Positions 26,758 to 37,440 of a stretch of 64,000 nucleotides of DNA are shown piece by piece (position 1 is the first letter of the stretch; each line of letters starts with the position of its first letter). The position numbers and the translations under genes are program-made. The notes beneath the pieces are model-generated. The model was not told the origin of the DNA. It ran no database searches and worked only from the letters and a program-made list of their open reading frames with translations. This stretch comes from Archegozetes longisetosus (Eukaryota; Arthropoda; Arachnida; Sarcoptiformes; Trhypochthoniidae): the NCBI GenBank assembly GCA_018873245.2, contig JAEMBT020000008.1, positions 12,257,172-12,321,171 on the forward strand, read 5' to 3'.

Positions 26758-26958
26758 ATGACCTTTATTGGACCTGGTAGCGATAATTATAAACATTCGA
26801 AAGTTGTTGACGTGGAGAATATTATTGTTGACCTGTTTGTCGAACAAATTCGAGGTTATTATGATACCGAAACTGTTTGGACAGTTAGAGAAGAATATGA
26901 TGATAAAACTGAAAGACCAGAAACCGGTACTGCGGTCGATATAATGGAAAGACATTAA
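26758..26958 (+). CDS. Small hypothetical protein, 66 residues
   Basis: An intronless frame starting MTFIGPGSDNYKHSKVVD, with an A-rich context before the ATG and a TAA stop. The composition is acidic and hydrophilic (VREEYDDKTERPETG near the end), without signal peptide or membrane segment. Codon choice is more balanced than in the surrounding AT-rich DNA, which is why it is listed. I do not recognise it. It may be a chance frame, and a minus-strand frame overlaps it. Neighbours give no clue to function. Confidence 0.25.
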   Translation: MTFIGPGSDNYKHSKVVDVENIIVDLFVEQIRGYYDTETVWTVREEYDDKTERPETGTAVDIMERH

Positions 26959-27556
26959 GTTTATGCAACAAATCAAACCTTGAATTTAAGGTCGTTAAAA
27001 GTAGTGGTCATTCAGATTGTGTAATTCATGTAAATTCATAAATTGTTATATGCGCTTAACTTAGTTTGCAATTTATAGACTACTTTCGAATTAAAAAGTC
27101 AGGCACTTTAAAACTAATTTTAATTTTTGACAGCATCACTGACAGATATGCCGACACTCTGACGTATGACATCTGCTAATAGAAATCGAGTATTTTTGTC
27201 ACATTAAAAGGAGGTCTACCGAGTAATGAAACCACATTTGTCAAACCACTCAAATACCACAACTATTCCACTACTTTGACCACAAAATGGCATCCCTTTG
27301 ACTTATTTCAAATATTTTGGTTGACAGTCAAAGTGTTGTTGTCTAGCATTTTGCACACATGTACCCAACGTTAACCGTATCTGCAGTTGGCTTAAAACTA
27401 GTATTGCTGTTATCTCCACAAAACCAGAGAAATTAGACTGCGAACAGACTCGTTAGCGAGCTTTAAATTTGATTACCTGTCAAGTGTATTATATTGACTA
27501 TTATTAACACCACTTCTATTAGCGCTAAACTTGATTAAAGTTCATACAGCTACCAA

Positions 27557-27562
27557 TTTATT
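27557..27562 (-). terminator. Candidate poly(A) signal of LSM11
   Basis: AATAAA on the minus strand about 110 bp past the LSM11 stop codon. The position is suitable, but the motif is frequent in AT-rich DNA. Confidence 0.3.
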
Positions 27563-27672
27563 TTATTTCGTATTCCAAATAGTTTAACAAATTGTCTCAA
27601 ATTTTGGTGCCATCAAAGCATATTCTGTTCATTTGTTGAGTAAAATTGAACGCAAAAATGAATTAAAGGTAT

Positions 27673-28287
27673 TTAAACTAAACTAATGAGAATGACATTA
27701 TCTCCTCTAACAAAAACTTGTTGTATATGATTAGTGACATCGACTTTTTGATTATTTTCGTTCAGCTTAGAATAAGTTTCGTCGCAATCAGTGATCGCTA
27801 AATTAAGATGCTTATCAAAAGCAACTAAAAGTCCATAAATCCAACCAAACCGCCCCCAAAACAACTCAGCTCTTCGTCTTCTTCTAATCAAAACTTTGAT
27901 CCTATTGTTTAAAGCCTTATGCAACAGAAAATACGGACCATTTGTTGGTTTCATTCGAGTCAATACTGTCTGCAATTGTTTTGTCTTATGTCTCGAAACA
28001 CTTTCAACTATTTTAAGAGTTCTTTCGATTGGCGCGAATGTTTGTCTACTGGTCGCTGCCGCCGGTCGTTCACTGCACTTTAATTTTCCGATTGTTTTAG
28101 CATAATATTCATCAATATTATTAAAAGTTTGTGCCAAAGGGTTTGGTAAATGAACTTCGATTTCATCCAAAAGTAGAGATGACTTTGCGTCAAATGTTTC
28201 CGATTCTAAGTCGACATCAATTGAAGACAATATTGTTTTGGATTCATTTGATTCTTGCGTTTCTTCACTTTTCATTCTTCTGTTCAT
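27673..28287 (-). CDS. LSM11: U7 snRNA-associated Sm-like protein LSm11
   Basis: Component of the U7 snRNP Sm ring, which processes the 3' ends of replication-dependent histone mRNAs in the nucleus. A single exon encodes 204 residues. The Sm1 motif spans about 127-171, with GLLVAFDKHLNLAITDCDE preceded by a basic run RRRRR. Sm2 is at about 187-203, with VFVRGDNVILI at the extreme C terminus, as in other LSm11 proteins. Only about 15 residues separate the two Sm motifs, against well over 100 in vertebrate LSm11. The N-terminal 110 residues are acidic then basic and would be the region that contacts FLASH. The start was taken as the first ATG of the frame; a second ATG follows four codons later. 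An AATAAA lies about 110 bp downstream. A perfect 34 bp palindrome lies about 65 bp upstream. Confidence 0.85.
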   Translation of the reverse strand: MNRRMKSEETQESNESKTILSSIDVDLESETFDAKSSLLLDEIEVHLPNPLAQTFNNIDEYYAKTIGKLKCSERPAAATSRQTFAPIERTLKIVESVSRHKTKQLQTVLTRMKPTNGPYFLLHKALNNRIKVLIRRRRRAELFWGRFGWIYGLLVAFDKHLNLAITDCDETYSKLNENNQKVDVTNHIQQVFVRGDNVILISLV

Positions 28288-28350
28288 TCATTAATTCGTT
28301 ACTAATTATTAGAAGTAATTCAACTTTTCAATTAATAATTTAAACAGAGT

Positions 28351-28384
28351 GTCTATTTCTACGTACATGTACGTAGAAATAGAC
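28351..28384. repeat. Perfect 34 bp palindrome upstream of LSM11
   Basis: Starts GTCTATTTCTACGTACA and is identical to its own reverse complement over 34 bases, with no spacer. It lies 63 bp before the LSM11 start codon on the side where the promoter should be. It could be a protein-binding site, a cruciform-prone sequence or the tip of a decayed transposon. Confidence 0.7.
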
Positions 28385-28913
28385 TCAAAGCTATTTGTAC
28401 GTACAAAGGAGTGCGCATGTGCGAATATCTTAACAGTGTGTACAGCATCTGTGGCGCTCAATTTAAACTTTAAACAAACTTTAAATTACTCTATTCCTAA
28501 TCATAACACACAATACAATGAAAAAACTGACAAAAGAGGTTTGAGACTATGTAATGACCGATTTCAATATTACTTTTATGCACCAATAGCATATCATGTT
28601 CGAAACAGCGTATTGAAAAGGCTAACCGCCTGATATGAACTTATGACCACTCAAAAAGCCGATTTTCAATGCATAGATACTTTAGTTATTAACATGTTTT
28701 TATTTGATTTTTTAATATTTATAATGAGAATGTACATCGAAACTTATTGAAAATTCATAAAAATTGAAAGTGATGATACTTAATTTTTCAATTCAAATTA
28801 AATCCTAATATTTTTAATATTTCTGTTCATATAGATACTTAAACAAGTAAACATTGAACTAGTGAGCCATAGTCCGATCTTTCCAATGTATTTGAGAAAC
28901 TTAAAAGTCTATT
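28385..28913. other. Intergenic DNA, nothing supported
   Basis: AT-rich interval between the palindrome and a 3.1 kb transposon. A short plus-strand frame at 28349-28633 overlaps the palindrome and has no recognisable domain. Confidence 0.35.
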
Positions 28914-29212
28914 TCAAGCATAAAAGTCGAAAAGTACTTCTTGCTTGACTTTTGAAAACAAAAAGGCTTATTAGATAGTAGAAGATAAGGTAAAACCGAA
29001 AACTAATATAACATATTTAGTCATTAAGACATTAATGAGAACGAACTTTTACGTAAGAAAAGTTTTTAAAAAATTGAATCATAGTTTGTACATTTTATAG
29101 ATTAAATGCCAACACAAAATACTTTCTCAAACATTTATTTAGTCCTTTAAAACGTGTTTAAATATCTTAGAGAACTGAAAAGTAAAATGAAGCCTAAAAA
29201 ATCTCTAAAAAA

Positions 29213-31696
29213 ATTCAAATTAAAGCCGCTATATTGGAAGGTAAACAACATTTTGCTCATAAATCTGGAAAAATTATTCCCGCGAGAATTCAAACCAATA
29301 ATATTGATTGTAGTTGTGAAATAAAATGTAAAACAATTCTGAGTGATGAACAAAAACGACAGTTTTTAATCGTTATAATTCATTAAAAAGTCATGAGCAG
29401 CAATACTTTTTTCTCAAATCTATGGTAATTCCAGTCACAAATACTGGAAAGAAGATTCAGAAATTTGAGTATATCATTGAGACCCAATCAGAGAAAAATG
29501 AGGTAAAAATTCTATTTATAAAGTATTGTATAGCTTAGAAGATATAAATTTTTCAACATTTTGATTTGAATAAAATCTTGTTGAAGTTTTGAATTTTTTC
29601 ATGTACAGGGTTCAACAAGATCTTTTGCAAAGGGGTACAGCAAAAAGTACTTAATCTATAATTTTGAAGTGAATTTTATTAAATATGTTATGAAGACGAG
29701 AATAAAAGCTACAAGTTTAATATTCGGTATAGCCACCGTTTTCGTAAAATACATCTTTAAGCCTTTTTTGATACTATAAAAGCAGCGTTCAAGTGATTCT
29801 GTATCAATTAAGCGGGGGTTTTCATTATCATATGTCCCAACCATTACAGAGGGTATCAATAATTATAAAAACATGTTGAAATAAAAATCTTATTTGTATT
29901 CACGCTATATGGTCAGCTAATATTAAGTCGAGATGTGTCTTGAAGCGCAAGTTTCAAAATTTTTATTTTGAATTTTAACTGCATGAGTTATTTCCCTTTT
30001 GATTGTATTTCAGAAATAGCACGTTAATTTGCTTTTATCATCGATAGTCTTTTGCCGTACCCCCTTGCAAAAGATTTTGTTAAACCCTCTACATACAGAA
30101 ATTTTAGTTTTTGAAAATTATTTGATAACTAGGATATTTTAAGTTTAATTATAATTATAATTCTTAGCTTCACAATAACGTTAGTCGAGTTAAAGTCTGT
30201 CAAAAAGTATTTTTGGGAATTCTCGGCATCAAAATAAGCGCCTTAAGACGAAAGATATTAAAAAATCGTATGAATTCTAATGATATGAGAGGCAAACATA
30301 ATTCTAGACCTAATAAAACACCTTATATAGCACGTGAAGATGTAAAAGATCTAGTAATATCACTACCGACTGAGCAAACACATTATGGGAAAAATAAAAA
30401 CAAAAAATATTTATCAACTGAATTCGGGAGCGTCGCTAATATCTATAGACTTTTTTTAGATTTATATCCAGAACACAAAATTGATGTTTCGTATACAGTG
30501 TTTTCTCAAATATTCAAAACTTATGAGATATCTATTAAGAAGCCAAGAGTTGATATATGCGAAGTTTGTGACAAATTGAGAATTCAAATCATTAATTACC
30601 AGAAAAACAAAGAAATTGAATCAATGAATGAGATAAAAAAGAACTACTGTTGCATGAAAATGAGGCTCAAAAGTTTTATTATTATAAAAACGAGATCAAA
30701 AATAAGCTTTTAAACGATATAACGCAAGCTGCAATTTGCTATGACTTTCAAAAAATCTTCAATTGCCTAAGACTAACGTTTCAGTCGAGTATTATTTACG
30801 AAAATTTTATTGTTATAATTTTGGAATACATGACTTGAAATCAAATAAAGCGGTTATGTATTTGTATCCTGAGAATTTTGCAAAAAAGGGTTCCAATGAA
30901 GTTATTTCGTTCATTAATTACTATATTAATAATACTTTGAGTAGTGATGTGAAGATTTTGCATATTTTTCGGATAATTGTTTTTCTCAAAATAAAAACAA
31001 GTTCTTATGGGCATTTTATAAGCATATCACAATATGAGGCAAGCTCAATAAAATTATTATCTATTATCCAAATCCTGGTCACTCACGTATGGAAATAGAT
31101 GGAGATTTTGGACGGATTGAAGGCAATAAAAACATCATGAGAAAGTTTATTCTCCCTCAGAATATGAACGAATTATTAAAAACACGGGCATTGAAAACCC
31201 CTTCGAAGTGATTTCAGTAAATTATTCAAATTCTTATGACTCTCATTCTAATAATAAAGTTGTAAAAGTTTATAAATATAAGGAAAAGTTGAGTAAAATT
31301 GTGAAAACTCAGATAAATCATTGTAAGAATGTAAGAAAAATAGAGTTCACTCGAAAAATATTAAAATTTCTTTTTCGTTGAGTGAAAATTGTGAACAAGA
31401 ATTGGAAATTTTCAAACCAAACACCGACTTTACAAACTTTGATAATATTTTTAATGATATTGATCTCGCGTATGAAAAACCTCTGCCTATATCTCGAAAA
31501 GCTTTTGGACATTTATAAGATTCTTGAATACGTTCCTAAAACAGTCAATTCAAAATTTTATGATACACTATACAGTTTGGACGATAATTCTTGTACAAAA
31601 AGTCAGAAATTATTACACGATCTGTTCGATAAAAACAATAAAAAATTAAGAATTGAGTCAAAATGTAATAAAAAACTAAAAATAGGTAAATTTTAA
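29213..31696 (+). pseudogene. Transposase-like gene of the 3.1 kb element, broken
   Basis: Pieces in several frames follow the order of one widespread arthropod transposon protein. First comes an N-terminal cysteine segment (IDCSCEIKCKTIL, about 29300-29360). After the nested MITE there is VCQKVFLGILGIK (about 30200), then RGKHNSRPNKT and a downstream CEVCDKL motif (30213-30713). A D-x-DFGRIE motif follows (about 31095-31125), in a region where catalytic acidic residues of this type usually lie. Frame changes near 30650, 30800 and 31050 and a 484 bp insertion mean it cannot make a full protein. The family is recognised by pattern only; its function as a transposase is inferred from the flanking inverted repeats. 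Confidence 0.55.
29606..30089 (-). mobile_element. Tc1/mariner-like MITE nested in the 3.1 kb element
   Basis: A 484 bp element with inverted ends of about 45 bp, flanked by TA on both sides. The left end reads CAGGGTTCAACAAGATC and the right end reversed is GAGGGTTTAACAAAATC, both continuing to CTTTTGCAA. On the minus strand the interior retains the end of a Tc1-type transposase: ENGGYTEY followed by a stop near 29720, preceded in another frame by a conserved segment. It splits the host transposase gene and so inserted later. Confidence 0.65.
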
Positions 31697-32297
31697 TTGT
31701 TAAACTGTGTCAGATGTATAAGTTTGTGATTTTTGAGAACAAATTTTTTTTGATTATATTTAATGTGCAGTAAATATGAAGTTTCCTACTTATTAACTCA
31801 ATAAATATTTCTTAAACTCAAAACTCATTGATATAAACTTGTAATGTGTCAACTCTGACAAATATGGAATAATTAAGTTGAAGTCAGTATTCGGTTAATT
31901 TTGTATTGAGTCAAACGCTGAATAAAGTTTAAAATGTAATTACAAGCCCTTTTGCTTTTTCAAACAAGTAGAGAAGTACTTTTCGACTTTAATGCTTGAT
32001 TTGTTGAGAGACAATGAATATGAAATATTAGAATTATTGATAAATAAAAACTGATTTTTAAACATGAAATTTGCAGATTATCATTTTTTATTCAAAATAA
32101 TTTAAAAATCATTGGAAGGTTTTCCTTATTAGTATTATTCCCATTTAATCTGGAATTTCACAAAAGAAAAGCTTATATTTCTACGCAAAGTTCATTGAAA
32201 TCAATAATAATCAACTATAGAAACCACATTTTTAGTGATCATAACTTCTAAGTGTCTGGTGGTCAGCCTTTTTAAACATATTTTCATATATCATAAG

Positions 32298-34347
32298 TAA
32301 AGACACAAAGTTCAGGTAAAATAAAACTCAAAATTAGGTTGGTAAACTGGTAATAAAAACTCCATTTTTTGGGAACATTTTTTGGTAAATAAAAAATAAA
32401 TATTATTCAAATTTCGTCATTTTTAAATAAAAATTGGTTATAGTTAATGACATTATACAATTATATGTTGGTTTCAGTTAAGTTTTGTCGGCGATCAGTT
32501 AGAATTCGTTTATAAACAGAAAAAGATCGCTCAACGTCGACACTTGTTAGTGGAGCGTATTTTGTCTTAAGCTTGTGATCATAGGTATTGTCATCTTTAG
32601 TAAAATCAATTAAATCTGGATTTTTTGCTAATGATGAATTGAGTTTTATCAATTGACTTCCTGTTAGCTTAGATTTTACATTTTCTAAAATATCTAATTG
32701 TTTTTTAAGTCTTAAGCCTCCTGTTTCCAATTTATTAATACTGTCTATTAAAAATTCTAATTCAGATAATTCAATAAACTGATTTGACAAATCATTAAGG
32801 CTAATTAATCTCTTCAGGCTAACTACTGCTTTTGATTTAGTATTTCCAGACAAATCATTTATAAAGTCACAAACTTTTTGATAATTTTAGAATAAAATAT
32901 TGCAGTGGAAATCCACGTACCCCAACGTGTGAGAACAGTTTTCGGAGGTAATGGTAGGTGTGTTTCCACTTTATACAGTTGTTATCGAAAAGCTGATTTA
33001 CGTAAATTTTTTTTCATCAATGATATGAATTTATCGATAAGAGGATTATCGTCACGAATACTCTCACAAACTCTGTGTAACGCATGATTTAAGCAAGTAA
33101 TGTGTTTTACATTTGGAAATGTATGGTGTAAGATTTCACCAACTTTCAACATAACTTTTGCTTGATCAGTTACTAAGAGTTTCAATTTGTCATAATTAAG
33201 ATCATCCTTGAAAACAGTATAGAGTGAACTATTGATGACTTGCAAAATAGATGTGTTGTTAGCATTTTTCACTTTTTGGCATTTAATAAGCATTGATTTG
33301 CTAGGTTTTCCATTTAATGGTCCAATTGAGACATTTACCATATACCTTTGACAGATATCTTGAGTTTCATCGACCATAATATAGTAATCATCATCAGCTA
33401 GTATCTCACGAATTTTTTGCAAATTTAATTTATATATATCTTCAACATATGTAGTTCTTAAATTACACGGATGAGATTGACTTTTCTTTGTGTATTTTTC
33501 TAAAAACGATTTGAAATTTTGATTTAAGAGTTTTTCAAAAGAAATATCAGCACATAGGAAAGCATTAGCCAGATCTTCAAAATGTTCATTTTTCTTGAGT
33601 GATTTTTCAGATTTATCAAAGGCGATCAAGATGTGTTGTTGAGATTTTTCGTTATTTTCAACCTTTTTGCGATGTTTTTTACTGTTAAAATGAGTTTCGA
33701 CATGAGAACTTATATGATTTTCATCATAGTTAATTGTAACTTGACACAAAGTGCATAATAAATGAAGAGCTGCATCAAAACTTAAGTATTTAGGGTATTT
33801 GCTCACAATTTTTGAAAGCTTTTGTCTAATGGTAGCTTTTACTTTAAGCATTATTGTTATTTTCAAATGAATTTTTGGAAAAAGTGAACACTAAACTGTT
33901 GAACAAGTTAAACACAAAAGAAATGATTTCAAATTGTATTTAATCTGTTTTATAAGATATAATTTTAGATTAAACGTGTTCTGCTTTAGTCAGTTTTAAG
34001 CAGTTTTGATTAAAGCCTGATAAAATGTCAATTTACGAACAAAGAGCTACACTACAATTAATGCTATACATTTACAAAGTTAATGCACTTGCAATGAAAT
34101 TCAATAGAATTTTAATACTAATCCTTAAAGTTTGAGATTTTAAGCTTAAAATCTTTAAAGTTTGGAAAATTACCAATCTTTTAGGAATTATTATTTATTT
34201 AGGGAATAACAATGGAATTTGGTAATTTAGGGAAAAACAAATATGTCTTAATCATCTATTTATTGCCTAATTCATGCAGTAAACCTATTTTACCATAGTT
34301 TGGTAGACTCATAACTTATGGTAAAATACCTGAACTTTGTGTCTTTA
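32298..34347 (-). mobile_element. hAT element of CGGBP1 type, about 2.05 kb
   Basis: Inverted ends of about 20 bp, AAGACACAAAGTTCAGGTA read inward, lie at 32298-32318 and 34327-34347. The element spans a decayed minus-strand transposase of the hAT/CGGBP1-like group. The conserved CAGG that often begins hAT ends sits inside this repeat, so the true termini may be a few bases further in. I could not identify an 8 bp target-site duplication. Confidence 0.55.
32461..33866 (-). pseudogene. hAT transposase (CGGBP1-like), broken
   Basis: The upstream piece (33866-32982, 294 residues) has an N-terminal zinc-finger-like region (CTLCQVTINYDENHISSHVE, with C, C, H and H spaced as in a BED/C2H2 finger). 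It then has ILADDDYYIMVDETQDICQR with the first acidic motif, and LLVTDQAKVM with the second. An in-frame stop follows, and a conserved LTRWGTWIS segment lies near 32930. After a frame change, the C-terminal piece (32853-32461) has SVDVERSFSVYKRILTDRR, the hAT dimerisation core. The stop and frame change make the gene inactive. The same family appears at 52511-53090. Confidence 0.7.
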
Positions 34348-34738
34348 ATCATAAGACTTGAGATTAATATCATAAAAACGTTTCTGAAATCGTCCATTAC
34401 ATAGTCCCGAGCCTCCCTCGTGTGATTTTAATACGTTTTAAGGATTAAAGACATTTGAAAGTGCTTAGGATCTATTGTAAAATTTTCAATTGCAAATTTT
34501 TTTTGAATGCATATTTTACTAGCAATCGCTTAATCCGAAGTAATTTCAATAATCTACGAATGCTACCCCTGAATTATTGTATTAGCTATTGTTCGGTGTT
34601 GAATTATTAGTTAGTTCTCGATTATGCATATTTTAGTTAATCTCTGCATTACTTTTGTGTAATTATTTCTTAATAAGTCACTATTAAATGTCATTATGTG
34701 TGAATTTGGCTGAACTCTGAACTCTATATATTAAACCC

Positions 34739-35125
34739 CTAAAAATAAGATAATGCATCTAGAAATGCTAGTTCAGGCACACGAGATAAGTTGCCACTTC
34801 TTGAACAAACAACACAGACCTTAGGGTTTATTTTTGTTCTTGGAATTTCAACCGAAATCTTTTCTATCGTATGCTCTTCTTCGTACGTACTTTCATCAGG
34901 TGAATTGGATACTCGAGAAGTGTTTGCGTCACTGTGATCTCGGAAGACAGGATGAACAGTTAATTGCCGAGTTCTCCGCCGTTTAGTTAATGTTGGAGTT
35001 TTAAATCTCTTAGTAAATGTAATGCAACGCTTGCATACAAGATTTCCACTTTCAACGACATTGTTATCAATAGGTCTCTTTCTTTTCACTAAAATGGTAC
35101 TTTCAGCTGCATTAATCTTTTCCAA
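34739..35125 (-). pseudogene. Fragment of an unrecognised protein with Cys pairs
   Basis: A 128-residue open segment. It has a basic region (TKRRRTRQLTVHP) between two cysteine pairs, LVCKRC in the N-terminal third and VCVVCSRSG near the C-terminal end. The frame stays open upstream of the first ATG. The second pair, followed by SRVPELAFLDAL, resembles an N-terminal segment seen in proteins linked to arthropod transposons, but I cannot name it. It has no visible partner exon and probably represents a piece of a decayed element lying just left of the Polinton. Confidence 0.25.
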
Positions 35126-35537
35126 TAAAGGTTGTGATGAAACTTTTTGAATCTCACTATCTTTAAAATTATTTAGAAATAAAGTACAACAAGCACAACG
35201 TTACTTACCCAAATATGATTTATTTGACATTTCATTTCAAAAATCATCAGCAAAAAATCACTTTTAACACGTTTAAAATAAACTCATCAGATAGAGAAAT
35301 GAATCGTGATGTTAAAAACTGCAAATCAACAGCTCAACTGGATTATAATACGATTTATAATTGTGGACGAGAAATCTCTTACAATATTTACGAAAAAATT
35401 CCTAATTTAATTATGTTTCTTAAATTCTTCCTGTCACATGATCCTGTTATATCATCCAACATTCTATTGCAACAAAATAACATCCTTTAATTGCTTTTCT
35501 CGCATACGCGAATCATTCCTCATTTTCATATTTACAT

Positions 35538-37347
35538 ACAGCTATGGACAATACTATCTACCGTCGGGTTATCAAGTATGACTCTTTAATGAATGATCCA
35601 ATTATGATGAAAATTGATATATACAAACTAGAATAATTGACAATCACTTCCAATAAAAGGTTTAAAAATATATTGACATTTTCATATTAAAAATTCATTA
35701 AAAAATAACAAAAATTTTCCATTAAAATAACACGGGGTGTGGATTTGTAATAATTAAAGTACTGTAAAGTAGTCGTCGGTTATATAATACAATTCAGGGA
35801 CAGAGTACTTCCAGTGACCCGACGCCCTCAATATATATATATCGTTGGACTCAGCTCGATGAGACGAGTTCATCGATATCCTACTTGGGACCCTAGGGCC
35901 CAGCTACAAAAAGTTAGGTCTAGGTCCCTAGTGGATGGACATAAGACCGTGCGTTGGGTATCAATATGACTGGAGGCTCGAGTGGAGTTCACATATCAAA
36001 TATGGTGATCCTGGGGCCAGGTCTGTAAACTTAACTTTATTACTTAAACAGTGTAGTCCATGATATTTAAGTGTACCTATTGGCGACTCATTTAACCCTT
36101 TCACCCTTTTTCACCTTTTTTGAGTAATTCAAAAAATAGGTAAAATTATCAAAAAATATAGTATTTTAGCATCAAAATAATACCTATATAAGTAAAACTG
36201 TGTACTTCCCTTATTTTTTAAAAATTAAAAAAAATCATGAAAAAGAGCAAGACAAGTAAAATGAGTCAGTGATAATACAAAAAAAAGTTTTAAAAAGTAG
36301 TATTTTAAAAGAAAATATATACTACTAAGAACTTAGTTATTTTGTGTAAAAGATGTGCCCTTCCATCTCACCACCTTTCGGATAACAGTACCCGTTGGAC
36401 ACATAATTTCTTGAAAAATTTATAATACACTCATATTATCACAAAATGAAAAGCGAACTCAAAATTTTAGACAAAAATTATTTATTTCTCATCAACCAAT
36501 TAAAAGATACAAAGAATTATTTCATATCAGTTTCATCATCGTCAGGTTGATCCATATATTGATTCATATGAGGATGATTTACAATAGGCTGACGTGTCAT
36601 ACATTCATATTGTTGAATATTAAGATTGATAGCATCAAGTTCAGTTTCATAAAATACCAGTTTTTCATGTTGAAGTTTAATGCGTTGTTTCGTCTTCTTT
36701 ACGTTTTCCAAAACACGGCTTCTTTTTATTTTAAGTTGATATAATTTTCGTTGAATATCGTCAATTTCAGAAGGAATAGATTTAGCACATTCATCTAAAA
36801 ACTTATACACTCTGTTAGCTCCGTTATTAATCGACATATAATATGAAAAATAGTAACTTAGCTATGAAAAACATGTTTATATATAGTATAGCTTATCATC
36901 TCTAGAAACTTCTAGAAGTGAAAGTTGTCCCGTCCGTCCGTCCGCCCGTCCCTGATTTCAGTACTTTTTTCTTTTTTCATAAACATAAAAAGTTTTTATC
37001 TCTATTACTCTTTAAGAATGAAATAAGAAAGATGTTTATAAGCCATATCTAAACAAAGCACTACATCTGTGAAAGTCCTATTCTTATATACCCATTCCAT
37101 ATCATTTTTATAAACTTCTAGTAATTTCTAGATAAGGAAACGTCTAGACAACGTTCTATTGTGTTTTTAGTAATATTTATAGTTTTCACAATGTAACAGA
37201 GATTATCTAATCTGAGCGATTTATTTCTTAGTTGCATCATTGAAATGAAATCAAATACGTCAGTCATGAAACTCATTCTCATTACTAAATTTTTTTCTCA
37301 TCGATGAGAATTGGAATGCGCATGCTTATAGTAGTGTGACGTGTTAT
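35538..37347. repeat. Polinton left terminal inverted repeat
   Basis: 1810 bp matching 49465-51276 in inverted orientation with very few differences. The clearest is a short GC-rich run at about 36927-36952 with GTCC-type units here and GTCCC-type units in the right arm. It holds one complete gene (36517-36837) and a segment related to the satellite-like DNA at 53820-54260. Confidence 0.95.
36517..36837 (-). CDS. Coiled-coil protein of the Polinton repeat, left copy
   Basis: 106 residues starting MSINNGANRVYKFLDECAKS. The middle (about 25-80) is rich in K, L, E and Q and is predicted by eye to form a coiled coil. The C terminus is acidic (PDDDETDMK). There are no cysteine clusters or membrane segments. 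It lies wholly inside the inverted repeat, so the element carries two identical copies, both transcribed outward toward the ends. I do not recognise the family. A structural or DNA-end-binding role would fit the position but is only a guess. It begins about 510 bp inside the inner edge of the repeat. Confidence 0.65.
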   Translation of the reverse strand: MSINNGANRVYKFLDECAKSIPSEIDDIQRKLYQLKIKRSRVLENVKKTKQRIKLQHEKLVFYETELDAINLNIQQYECMTRQPIVNHPHMNQYMDQPDDDETDMK

Positions 37348-37440
37348 ATCTTTTTTTTTTAATTTTATCACTTATCTACCTAATCATTTCATCAATAAAT
37401 AAACATTTGAAATAAAATTAAAATTATTTCCATAAATAAA

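Larger units (their letters stand above)
28914..32000 (+). mobile_element. DNA transposon of unnamed arthropod family, about 3.1 kb
   Basis: The ends carry imperfect inverted repeats of about 57 bp (28914-28970 and about 31943-32000), both containing AGTCGAAAAGTACTTCT when read inward. Between them lies a decayed plus-strand transposase-like gene, itself interrupted by a Tc1-like MITE. I recognise the protein type from many arthropod genomes but cannot name the superfamily. No clear target-site duplication was found. Confidence 0.6.

Noticed and set aside
28349-28633. 94-codon plus-strand frame upstream of LSM11
   Set aside because: It starts at the perfect palindrome, has no domain and no gene-like codon pattern.
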